NCBI GenBank assembly: GCA_963707555.1
Contig: CAVPQM010000024.1
Span: 372,001 to 436,000 of the forward strand
Origin: JAFAFN01 sp963707555
GTDB taxonomy: Bacteria; Actinomycetota; Acidimicrobiia; Acidimicrobiales; Microtrichaceae
Reading direction: 5' to 3'
Length of the DNA stretch: 64,000 nucleotides
In this document: in pieces, positions 52,578-60,726 of the stretch
How positions within the stretch are numbered: the first letter of the stretch is position 1
How the letters are laid out: every line of letters begins with the position of its first letter
Translations under genes and position numbers: made by a program
The notes under the pieces: generated by a model
Seen by the model: the letters and a program-made list of their open reading frames with translations, nothing else
Database searches by the model: none
What the model was told of the DNA's origin: nothing

Positions 52578-54515
52578 ATGGCAGTCCCCGGCGGACATCA
52601 GGCGTACGGGACGGTCCGGTCCCTCTCGAAGGACCGCTCCGTGACTCGCCACCGACTGGCACCCGGCACCCTGGGTCGCATCGCCGGGTTCGCCCGCCCC
52701 TACCGTGGGCGACTGACGGTGTTCATCTCGCTCATCCTGCTCGAGGCCGGCCTGGGTGCGATGACCCCGCTGGTGTACCGCCAGATCATCGACGTCGGCA
52801 TCGCGGACGAACGGACGCGGCTGGTCGTCGGGCTCGCGTTCGTGCTCGTGGGCCTGGCCGTCGCCGGTGCCGCGATCTCGCTGACCCAACGCTGGTTCTC
52901 GGCGCGCATCGGTGAAGGCCTGATCTTCGACCTGCGCACCGCCGTGTTCGACCACGTGCAGCGCCAGCCGGTCGCCTTCTTCACCCGCACACAGACCGGC
53001 TCGCTCGTCTCCCGGCTCAACTCCGACGTGATCGGCGCGCAGCAGGCGTTCACCTCGACGCTGTCGAACGTCGTCGGCAGCGCTGCGACGCTGACGGCCA
53101 CGCTCGCCGCGATGTTCTTCCTGTCGTGGCAGATCACCGCGATGGCGTTGGTCCTGCTGCCGCTGTTCCTGCTGCCGGCCCGGCGACTGGCGCCCAAGCT
53201 GTCCGCGATCACCCGGGAGCGCTACCAGGTCGACGCCGCGATGGGCCAGACCATGACCGAGCGCTTCAACGTGTCGGGCGCGCTGCTCGTGAAGCTGTTC
53301 GGCCGTCCGGAGGAGGAGTCCGCGACCTTCGCCCGACGCGCCGGCCGAGTGCGCGACATCGGCGTCACGACCTCGATGTTCTCGACGGTCGTCATGGTCT
53401 CGCTCGCGCTCGTCGCAGCCCTCGCGACGGCGCTCGTCTACGGCGTGGGCGGTGTCTTCGTCATCGAGGGCACCCTCGCCATCGGCACGCTCGTCGCCCT
53501 GACCGCGTACCTCAACCGGCTCTACGGCCCGATCACCGCGCTGTCGAGCGCGCAGGTCGACATCATGACGACGCTCGTCAGCTTCGAACGTGTCTTCGAG
53601 GTGCTCGACCTGCAGCCCGCGATCGCCGAGGAGCCCGACGCCGTCGACCTGCCGGAAGGACCGACCTCGGTCGAGTTCGACACGGTCTCGTTCCGCTACC
53701 CCTCGGCCAGCGAGGTGTCGCTCGCCTCGCTCGAGTCGATCGACGCCGACCGTCTCAGCAGCGAGCCGGGTGCGATGCTGCTGCACGACGTGTCGCTGCG
53801 GATCGAACCCGGCCAGATGGTGGCGCTCGTCGGACCCTCCGGCGCCGGCAAGACGACGATCGCCGGGTTGGTGTCGCGCCTGTACGACGCGACCGGCGGG
53901 CGCGTGCTGCTGGCCGACACCGACGTGCGGACCGCGACCATCCAGTCGGTGCGTGAACGCGTCGGTGTCGTCTCCCAGGACGCCCACCTGTTCCACGACA
54001 CGCTGCGCTCGAACCTGCTCTACGCACGACCGGACGCCACCGAGGACGAGCTCGTGCAGGCGCTGCGTGCCGCGCAGGTGTGGGACCTGGTGGCCGCGCT
54101 GCCCGACGGGCTCGACACGCTCGTCGGCGATCGTGGCCACCGGCTCTCCGGCGGCGAGAAGCAACGCCTGGCCATCGCCCGGCTCCTGCTCAAGGATCCA
54201 GCGGTCGTGGTGCTCGACGAGGCGACCGCCCACCTCGACTCCGAGTCCGAGGCCGCGGTGCAAGAGGCACTGTCGGCCGCGCTCGAGGGTCGCACCTCGC
54301 TGGTCATCGCCCACCGGCTCGCGACCGTGCGGGACGCGGACCAGATCCTGGTGGTCGAGAGCGGACGCATCGTGCAGCGGGGCACCCACGTGCAGCTGCT
54401 CGCCGAGGGCGGCCTCTACGCCGACCTGGTCCGCACGCAATTGCTCGACTCCGCCGGCCAGGTGCTCGACTCGGCGGATGGACCCGACGAGGTCGTCGGC
54501 GCGGTCTTCACCTGA
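52578..54515 (+). CDS. ABC exporter, fused membrane and ATPase domains
   Basis: The 645-residue half-transporter has an N-terminal membrane domain of six helices (from FARPYRGRLTVFISLILLEAGLG). The ATPase domain follows, with Walker A VGPSGAGKTTI, signature LSGGEKQR, Walker B VVVLDEATAHLD and the H-loop IAHRLATV. A roughly 20-residue insertion (SLASLESIDADRLSSEPGAM) lies just before the usual first strand of the ATPase domain. It would act as a homodimer exporting lipids or drugs. Start ATG 52578 after GGAGATGAAGTG. It lies 79 bp after the MarR-MFS gene on the same strand. Confidence 0.93.
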   Translation: MAVPGGHQAYGTVRSLSKDRSVTRHRLAPGTLGRIAGFARPYRGRLTVFISLILLEAGLGAMTPLVYRQIIDVGIADERTRLVVGLAFVLVGLAVAGAAISLTQRWFSARIGEGLIFDLRTAVFDHVQRQPVAFFTRTQTGSLVSRLNSDVIGAQQAFTSTLSNVVGSAATLTATLAAMFFLSWQITAMALVLLPLFLLPARRLAPKLSAITRERYQVDAAMGQTMTERFNVSGALLVKLFGRPEEESATFARRAGRVRDIGVTTSMFSTVVMVSLALVAALATALVYGVGGVFVIEGTLAIGTLVALTAYLNRLYGPITALSSAQVDIMTTLVSFERVFEVLDLQPAIAEEPDAVDLPEGPTSVEFDTVSFRYPSASEVSLASLESIDADRLSSEPGAMLLHDVSLRIEPGQMVALVGPSGAGKTTIAGLVSRLYDATGGRVLLADTDVRTATIQSVRERVGVVSQDAHLFHDTLRSNLLYARPDATEDELVQALRAAQVWDLVAALPDGLDTLVGDRGHRLSGGEKQRLAIARLLLKDPAVVVLDEATAHLDSESEAAVQEALSAALEGRTSLVIAHRLATVRDADQILVVESGRIVQRGTHVQLLAEGGLYADLVRTQLLDSAGQVLDSADGPDEVVGAVFT

Positions 54516-54547
54516 CCCGGGGCGACGGCTCCGGCCGGCCCCGGGGC

Positions 54548-55661
54548 TCAGCCGATCAGCTCGAGGGTGTGCAGGTCTCGGATCGCGTCGCAGAAGCGGC
54601 TCGACATCGCCAGGAACATCTCGTCGCCGCGCTCGGTGGGCTCGCTGTACGCCGCCCCGATGATCCCGATGAGGGGACCCTGCAGCATGCCGAAGCGGTA
54701 GTCGTCGAAGCACTGCTCGAGGCTGTGGCCCTCGATGCCGATTCCCCTCGATGCCATAGCCAGTGCCGTCGTGATAGGTGCGGACCAGGTCGTCCTCGTG
54801 GGCACGCCGGTCCTCGGACCGCAGGCCGGTGCTCAGGAAGTACGCCAGGTCCCGACCCGGCAATCCGAGGGTGACCGTCTGCCAGTCGACGGTCGCCACC
54901 GGCCGGTCGCCCGCCGGGTCGCCGAAGAGCAGGTTGTCGAGCCGGTAGTCGCCGTGCAGCGGCGCGAAGCGCTCGGGGCGCGACATGATCCACGTGGGCA
55001 CGGCGTCGGGCAGGCGGTCGAGCAGCTCCAGGTCGGCGTCGCTGATCCGGCCCTCGTAGCGCTCGACGTACCGGTTCGTCGCGTCGCGCAGCACCAGCCC
55101 GAGCATCGTGGCGCCGTCACCCGCGACGGGCGCCATCCACTCGAGCTCGCGCAACGTGGGGTCGCACCAGCGCGGGCCGTGCAGCCCCGCCAGGTTCACC
55201 ACCGCCGCCTCGGCCTGCTCGAGCGAACACCCGGCGATCTGGTCCCCCTGGACCCTCGGTGCCAGGTCCTCCATCAGCAGCACGAACTCGTTCCAGTTCG
55301 TCGACAGCTCGGAGTGGTGGCACGCCGGTGCCCCGGCGTCGACCGTGACGGCCAGGTCCCGGTAGAACGCGACCTCGGTCCGGTAGATGCCGGCGGCCAG
55401 ACCGCGCTTCGCGGGGTCGCTCGCCGGCAGCTTCACCACGAAGGTCGTCGGCAGCGCGTCACCGCCGTCCGTGTAGGTCGGCGTGATCCGGTAGCTGCAC
55501 CCCATCTGGCCGGTGCCGACCGGCTCGGTGGTCAGGGACTCGACGGTGACCCGGTGGCCTTCGCTGCGCAGCGCGCCGGTGAGCCACTCGGCGGTGACCT
55601 GGTCGATCGTGTCGATGACGGCCTCGTCGCGGTGATCGAGTCGTTCGGGTGCGTCGGTCAT
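54548..55661 (-). CDS. Aminoglycoside-phosphotransferase-fold (kinase-like) protein, frame interrupted by a 16-bp duplication
   Basis: The protein belongs to the APH/EcKinase-like phosphotransferase family: FVVKLPASDP (ATP-binding Lys), LLMEDLAP, PLHGDYRLDNLLFG (catalytic HxDxxxxN) and VDWQTVTLG. At about 54740-54765 a 16-bp tandem duplication (GGCATCGAGGG repeated) shifts the frame; the continuation HSLEQCFDDYRFGMLQGPL is the expected C-terminus. The family phosphorylates small hydroxyls in varied metabolites; resistance is unlikely. The start (ATG 55661) overlaps the stop of the LLM oxidoreductase (ATGA), so the two form an operon. Confidence 0.84.
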
Positions 55662-56791
55662 GTCACGGGCTCCTCTGCGGTGGTGACGAGTCCCGGGTTG
55701 GCGGGGAGGTGGTCGAACCGACCGACGGGACGCAGCTCGCGGTAGGCCCGGACCACCGGGTCGAGCTCTGTGGGGGTAGCGCCGTGCAGCACGACGCCGT
55801 CCGCGCCCAGGTCGAACTGCGAGGTGACCGTGCGGGCGCACTGCTCGGCGGAGCCGGTCGCTGCCGCCGCGAGCCATTCGTCGGGCAGCAGTGTGGCGAC
55901 CCGCTCCAGGTCGGTGGTGGTCCCGGTCGCATCGAACGCGCCGCCGAACGAGGTCACGAACTCATCCGCTCGGAAGCGTGCGAGCACCTGTGGGTCCCAG
56001 CCGTTCGCGGTCACCAGCACGTCGCCGTAGCCCTGCAGGTAGGTCGCCAACCGGCCGACGAGCTTCTTGAGGCGGAGCTCCTCGTCGAGGTGGTCGCCGA
56101 TGGTCGCGAGCACCGACCAGATGCGCACCGAGTCGGGGTCACGCCCGGCCCGTTCGGCGCCGCGACGTACCGCCGCGACGCTGTTGGCGAGCGCTTCGTC
56201 GGTGAAGAAGGTGTGCAGCACCACGCCGTCGACCAGGCCGCCGGCGAACTCGAGGGTGCGCTCGCCGATGGCGGTCATGATCACCGGGATGTCCTCGTCG
56301 AAGGACTGGTCCAGGCACAGCATGGGGTAGCTGCCCGCCGGGCCGTCGTGCCCGAGGACGACCTCACCGTGCCAGAGGCGTCGGAGCAGCCCGATGACGT
56401 CGGTCAGTTGCGCCATCGTCACCCTGGGCAGCCCCATGATGTCGAACAGCATGTCGAAGCCGCGGCCGAGACCGAGTGCGAACCGCCCCTCGGTCAGCCG
56501 GTGCATCGTCATCGCGAACGTGGCGGTGACCACGGGGTGACGCGTGTTGTGGTTGGTGGCGGCGGTGGCGACCCCGAGTCGGGTGCTGACCGCGCCGGCG
56601 GCGCCGCTGAGCACTGCGGCGTCCTTGGTGTTGAACCGCTCCGAGATGAACGCGGTGCCCAGGCCCAGCTCCTCGGCACGGGCCACCTCGGCGACCAGGT
56701 CGCGTGGCGTGCCGGAGTGGCCCGCCAGCGTGTAGAACGCGAGCTCCGTCAGTTGATCGCCCGCGTCGTGCGCGGCACCCCTGGTCTGCAC
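55658..56791 (-). CDS. LLM-class (F420-dependent) flavin oxidoreductase
   Basis: The 377-residue TIM-barrel protein shows ELAFYTLAGHSGTP, VARAEELGLGTAFISERF, AATNHNTRHPVVTATFAMTMHRLTEGRFALGLGRG and IPVIMTAIGERTLEFAGGLVDGVVLH. These are typical of luciferase-like F420-dependent enzymes in actinobacteria, which oxidise or reduce lipids and xenobiotics. Start GTG 56791. It is coupled to the APH-like gene by an ATGA overlap, suggesting one pathway that oxidises and phosphorylates a common metabolite. Confidence 0.9.
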   Translation of the reverse strand: MQTRGAAHDAGDQLTELAFYTLAGHSGTPRDLVAEVARAEELGLGTAFISERFNTKDAAVLSGAAGAVSTRLGVATAATNHNTRHPVVTATFAMTMHRLTEGRFALGLGRGFDMLFDIMGLPRVTMAQLTDVIGLLRRLWHGEVVLGHDGPAGSYPMLCLDQSFDEDIPVIMTAIGERTLEFAGGLVDGVVLHTFFTDEALANSVAAVRRGAERAGRDPDSVRIWSVLATIGDHLDEELRLKKLVGRLATYLQGYGDVLVTANGWDPQVLARFRADEFVTSFGGAFDATGTTTDLERVATLLPDEWLAAAATGSAEQCARTVTSQFDLGADGVVLHGATPTELDPVVRAYRELRPVGRFDHLPANPGLVTTAEEPVT

Positions 56792-56856
56792 TCGACGTTC
56801 CCCCTGGTTCGTCGTCCCCGGCGGGACCTTATCGCCGGAATGCTCCCGAGTGGTTC

Positions 56857-57803
56857 TCAGCGCGGCGGCGGACCACCCGGACCACCTCCTCGACCACTCG
56901 GTCCGCCGTTCGGACCACTCCCTGGTCCGCCGCCGGGGAAGGCGCCACCACCGGAGCCCGTCGACTCCGCCTCCGGGTCGATGCCGAGCACCAGCACCGC
57001 CCGTGTGCCCTGCAGGTCGGAGTCGTCCGAGGCGACCGCCTGGGTCCCGTTCGTGGCGGGGTCACCGCCGGCGATCGAGTCCTCGCGGTTCGTGGTGTCC
57101 GGGTCGCCGCGGTACGGCGCGTCGCGGAAGATCTCGCTGTTCAGGTCGTCGTCGAAGAAGATCTGCGACGTCAGCACCGTCGTGTCGTCCAGGTGCACCT
57201 TGGTGTGGATGTGCACCGCACGGCCCCGGTACCAACCCGGGTAGTTGGTCACGAACTCGACGATGCCCTCGTCGTTCGCGGTCTGCGAGCCGCGCAGGAA
57301 CGTGGTGCCCTCGCCGGCGTCGTCGTCGGTGCCACCGTCGAGGTACGCCGAGTAGTCGCCGTCGGTGTCGCAGTGCCAGATCTCGACGACTGCGCTCCGG
57401 CACGGGCGCGCAGGTCTCGTCGACCACCTGGAGGCCGAGCCGCAGCGGGTGACCCACGAGCGACTCGCGGATGTCGCGGCGCTCGAGCTGCGGTGACGGT
57501 CGGATACGGGCCCTCGGTCTGCTCCGGTGACAGCAGGCAGGCGCCGAGAGCGGCGAAGTCGACCGCCGTGAACACGGTGGTCGAGGGCGTGCCCGTCGCG
57601 GCGCCGTCGCCGCCGTCGGTGGTGCTCGTTGCACCGGAGCCGGCGGTCGTCGTCGTGCCGGCGCCGTCGTCCGAGCCTGAACTGCACGCGGCCAGCACCA
57701 ACGCGAGCGCGACGCCGCCCCCGGCGCCGAGGGCCGCTCGGCGTGACAAGGGTCCGGCCGATCGGCGGGTCGACTGCTCGAGGGGGTCGCTCGTCGGGTC
57801 CAT
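56857..57803 (-). CDS. Intradiol ring-cleavage dioxygenase-like lipoprotein, frame interrupted twice
   Basis: The N-terminus has an RRAALG element followed by a hydrophobic run and lipobox (LALVLAAC), which suggests Tat export and lipid anchoring. After CLLSPEQTEGPYPTVT the frame shifts at about 57490 into QLERRDIRESLVGHPLRLGL with VVDETCAPVP, and again at about 57395 into VVEIWHCDTDGDYSAYLDGG. FLRGSQTANDEGIVEF, NYPGWYRGRAVHIHTKVH (Tyr and His iron ligands) and VLTSQIFFDDDLNSEIF follow. A Gly/Pro-rich tail ends it. Secreted intradiol-like dioxygenases of this type are common in actinobacteria; the substrate is unknown. Confidence 0.84.
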
Positions 57804-57902
57804 GAACCCATCGAAGCACTCGGGTCTGGGAGCTGGCTGAGTGTCCGCCGGGTGCTCGCTCGGAGCAGGGGGGTGACCTCGGAACACATCTGGACTACCA
57901 TT

Positions 57903-57916
57903 TGGACACATGTCCA
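57903..57916. promoter_or_regulatory. Palindrome at the TetR start; candidate autoregulatory operator and leaderless promoter
   Basis: TGGACACATGTCCA has GGACA/TGTCC half-sites around the ATG at 57910. A TANNNT hexamer (TACCAT, 57896-57901) lies 8 bases upstream of the ATG, so transcription probably starts at or next to the start codon. The GGACA half-site is shared with the other P450/TetR operator at 6360-6376. Confidence 0.5.
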
Positions 57917-58527
57917 GTTCGGTCGGTGCCTCCAGGTCCTCGAACGTCTCGGCCCCGCCGGTGACGGCCACCGAGTCGACGCGCCGCCACCTGTCGGACA
58001 AGCAGGCCCAGACCGTCGAGCGGCTCGTCGCCGCAGCGGTCGAAGAGCTGCGGGCGACCGAGTACGACGGCCTGACCGTGCGCAACGTCGCGCGGCGTGC
58101 CGGGGTGGCCCCGGCGACGGCGTACAACTACTTCACCTCTCGTGAGCACCTGGTCGCCGAGGTCTTCTGGCGCCGGCTCACCGCGCTGCCCGAGACCCGC
58201 TTCGACGGCCGCACGGGCGCACCGCGGCGGGTGAGCGAGACGATGGCCGAGCTGACGTTGCTGGTCGCCGACGAACCGGCGCTCGCCACCGCGTGCACCG
58301 TCGCGATGCTGGCCACCGATCCGGACGTGAAGCTGCTGCGTGACCGCATCGGCTGGGAGTGGCACCGCCGCCTCGAGACCGCGCTCGGCGACGCCGCCGA
58401 TCCGGTCGTGCTGGCGACGCTCGAGTTCGCGATCTCGGGAGCGCTGCTCCGTGCCGGCATGGGGCACATGTCGTATGACGAGCTGCCGGCGGAGATGGCG
58501 AAGGTGGTCGAGCTCGTCGTCAGGTGA
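57910..58527 (+). CDS. TetR/AcrR family regulator of the cyp51 operon
   Basis: The 205-residue regulator has a helix-turn-helix of family type: YDGLTVRNVARRAGVAPATAYNYFTSREHLVAEVFWRR. Its ligand domain is all helical, ending PAEMAKVVELVVR. It leads a co-directional operon of P450, SDR, CYP51, ferredoxin, NTF2 and aldehyde dehydrogenase. In mycobacteria Rv0767c holds the corresponding place, so I infer control of this operon in response to a sterol-like or lipid ligand. Confidence 0.88.
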   Translation: MSSSVGASRSSNVSAPPVTATESTRRHLSDKQAQTVERLVAAAVEELRATEYDGLTVRNVARRAGVAPATAYNYFTSREHLVAEVFWRRLTALPETRFDGRTGAPRRVSETMAELTLLVADEPALATACTVAMLATDPDVKLLRDRIGWEWHRRLETALGDAADPVVLATLEFAISGALLRAGMGHMSYDELPAEMAKVVELVVR

Positions 58528-58551
58528 CGGGACGCAGTGGTGACGGGGCGC
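58523..58551. repeat. 13-bp near-tandem repeat spanning a stop codon
   Basis: GGTGACGGGACGC (58523-58535, containing the TetR stop) and GGTGACGGGGCGC (58539-58551) differ at one base and are 3 bp apart. Confidence 0.65.
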
Positions 58552-58564
58552 TCCACAGGGGAGC

Positions 58565-58623
58565 AGCAGTGCAGGGGAGCAGTACGGGGGGATCAGCAGT
58601 GCAAGGGGGAGCGGTGACACGGG
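58565..58623. repeat. Degenerate G-rich repeats in the leader of the P450 gene
   Basis: Four imperfect copies of AGCAGTGCAGGGG lie at 58565, 58579, 58596 and 58610, between the TetR stop and the P450 GTG. Their G-rich, purine-biased composition may create several ribosome-binding-like sequences. Confidence 0.55.
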
Positions 58624-58639
58624 AGACAGGGGAACGGCA

Positions 58640-59893
58640 GTGAGCACGACCGACGACGCGCGGCAGGACGCGCTGGTCTACGACCCGTACTCGTACGACA
58701 TCCACGAGGATCCGTACCCGACCTACGAGCGTCTGCGCGAAGAGGCGCCGCTCTACCACAACGCCGAGATGGGCTTCTGGGCGCTCTCGCGCCACGCGGA
58801 CGTGATCGAGGGGTTCCGCGACAACGAGCGACTGTCGAACGCGTACGGGGTGTCGCTCGACCCGGCGGCCTCGGGCCCGCACGCTCACAAGACCATGTCG
58901 TTCCTCGCCATGGACCCGCCGATGCACGGCCGCATGCGGGGCCTGGTCTCGAAGGGCTTCACGCCTCGCCGAGTCGCCGAACTCGAGCCGCGCATCCGCC
59001 AGATCGCACGCGACTACATCGCGTCGATGCTCGAGCGGCCCGACGACCTGGACTTCATCACCGACTTCGCCGGCCGGCTCCCGATGGACGTCATCTCCGA
59101 GATGATGGGTGTGCCCGTCGCCGACCGCGAAGAGCTCCGACGGCTGTCGGACCTGCTCGTGCACCGCGAGGAGGGCGTCAACGACGTGCCGCCCGAGGGC
59201 ATGGCCGCGGCCCTCGAACTGGTCGTCTACTACGCCGACATGCTCGCCCAGCGGAAGGCGAACCCGACCGACGACCTGACCTCGGCGCTGCTCGCGGCCG
59301 AGATCGACGGCGACCGCCTCACCGACGACGAGATCACCGGCTTCCTGTTCCTGATGGTCGTCGCCGGCAACGAGACGACCACCAAGCTGCTCGCCAACGC
59401 CTGGTACTGGGCGTGGCGCAACCCGGAGCAGCTCGACAAGCCGTTCGCCGACGCTGGCCGCGTCCCGATGTGGATCGAGGAGACGCTGCGCTACGACACG
59501 TCGTCGCAGATGCTCGCCCGCATCGCGACCCAGGACATCGAGCTGTACGACCAGGTGATCCCGGCGGGCGACCGCGTGGTCCTGCTCGCCGGGTCGGCCA
59601 ACCGCGACCACCGGGTCTTCGCGGATGCCGACCGCTACGACCTGGACCGCGCCGAACCGCTGCCGCAGCTGGCCAGCTTCGGGTTCGGTCGACACTTCTG
59701 CCTGGGTGCCTCGCTCGCCCGGCTCGAGGCACGAGTCGCACTCGAGGAGCTCGTCGCAGCGTTCAGCTCCTACGACATCGACCCGTCGGGGCTCGCCAGG
59801 GTGCACTCGGTCAACGTCCGAGGGTTCGCCGCGATGCCCACCTCGGTGGTGCCCCGGTCCTCGTCGTCCGCACTCCGCAGAGAGGTGAGCTGA
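58640..59893 (+). CDS. Cytochrome P450 (CYP123-like by position)
   Basis: The 417-residue P450 is complete: C-helix region MDPPMHGRMRGLVSKGFTPRRV, I-helix MVVAGNETTTK, K-helix EETLRYDTSSQ and heme loop FGFGRHFCLGASLARLE with the Cys ligand. It is followed by SDR, CYP51 and ferredoxin genes in the same order as mycobacterial Rv0766c-Rv0763c, where this position is CYP123. It probably hydroxylates the same lipid as the neighbouring enzymes, with electrons from the ferredoxin. Start GTG 58640. Its stop overlaps the SDR start. Confidence 0.92.
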   Translation: MSTTDDARQDALVYDPYSYDIHEDPYPTYERLREEAPLYHNAEMGFWALSRHADVIEGFRDNERLSNAYGVSLDPAASGPHAHKTMSFLAMDPPMHGRMRGLVSKGFTPRRVAELEPRIRQIARDYIASMLERPDDLDFITDFAGRLPMDVISEMMGVPVADREELRRLSDLLVHREEGVNDVPPEGMAAALELVVYYADMLAQRKANPTDDLTSALLAAEIDGDRLTDDEITGFLFLMVVAGNETTTKLLANAWYWAWRNPEQLDKPFADAGRVPMWIEETLRYDTSSQMLARIATQDIELYDQVIPAGDRVVLLAGSANRDHRVFADADRYDLDRAEPLPQLASFGFGRHFCLGASLARLEARVALEELVAAFSSYDIDPSGLARVHSVNVRGFAAMPTSVVPRSSSSALRREVS

Positions 59894-60726
59894 TGCCCAG
59901 GTTCGTTCCCCACCCCGATCGTCGAGCGGTGATCGTCACCGGTGCGTCCTCGGGCATCGGCCGAGCGACCGCCGAGGTGCTCGCCGCGGCGGGCCACCCG
60001 GTCGTGCTCGGCGCCCGCCGCGTCGACCGCTGCGAGGACACCGCTGCGGCCATCCGCGACGCCGGCGGCGAAGCGCTCGCGCTGTCGCTCGACCTGACCG
60101 ACAACGACTCGGTCGCGGCGTTCGCCCGCGACGCCGAGGCGAAGCTCGGACCGATCGAGGTGCTCGTCTCCAACGCCGGCGACGTGCAGCCGATCACCAC
60201 CGTCGGCGCCGCTCCCGAGGAGTTCACCCGGCAGCTGCAGGTCAACCTGCTCGGTGCCCAGGCGCTGGTGCACTCGGTGGTGCCGGCCATGTTCGAACGG
60301 GGCCGGGGTGACGTCGTGTTCGTCACCTCCGAGGTCGCGCTCAACCCGCGCACGCACATGGCCGCCTACGTCGCGTCCAAGGCCGGCCTCGAGGGCTTCG
60401 CGCAGGCGATGGCGATGGAGTGCGAGGGCACCGGCGTGCGCGTCGGCATCGTCCGGCCGGGCCCGTCGACCACCGAGCAGGGCACCGGCTGGAGCGAGGA
60501 CGCGGTGAACGAGGTCGTGGCCTCGTGGAGCCACTGGGGGCTGCTGCGCCACAGCGGCGCGCTGCGCCCGACCGAGCTGGCGGGCGCCGTGCTCGCCATG
60601 GTCTCGGCGCCGAAGGGCACCCGCTACGCGGTGCTCGAGGTGCAACCCGAAGCGCCGCTCGCGTCCGTCCAGGGCAGCGACACCACGTCCGACACGGGCC
60701 GCGACACCACAGAGGGGGAGTCATGA
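59893..60726 (+). CDS. Short-chain dehydrogenase/reductase
   Basis: The 277-residue protein is a classical SDR with the cofactor motif VTGASSGIGRA, LVSNAGD, the catalytic Ser region VTSEVAL and YVASK (Tyr-x3-Lys). The ARR following the second strand suggests NADP(H) preference. The C-terminus carries about 20 low-complexity residues. It overlaps P450 and CYP51 genes at both ends (TGATG and ATGA), so all are co-translated. In mycobacteria the same slot is Rv0765c. It likely oxidises an alcohol made by the P450s. Confidence 0.92.
   Translation: MPRFVPHPDRRAVIVTGASSGIGRATAEVLAAAGHPVVLGARRVDRCEDTAAAIRDAGGEALALSLDLTDNDSVAAFARDAEAKLGPIEVLVSNAGDVQPITTVGAAPEEFTRQLQVNLLGAQALVHSVVPAMFERGRGDVVFVTSEVALNPRTHMAAYVASKAGLEGFAQAMAMECEGTGVRVGIVRPGPSTTEQGTGWSEDAVNEVVASWSHWGLLRHSGALRPTELAGAVLAMVSAPKGTRYAVLEVQPEAPLASVQGSDTTSDTGRDTTEGES

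Noticed and set aside
54548..55661. Aminoglycoside resistance gene
   Set aside because: The fold is APH-like, but the sequence belongs to the broad metabolic phosphotransferase branch and sits in an operon with an LLM oxidoreductase.
52173..55877. Very long minus-strand open frame (1234 codons)
   Set aside because: Only the part overlapping the APH-like gene is real; the rest is antisense to the ABC and MFS genes.
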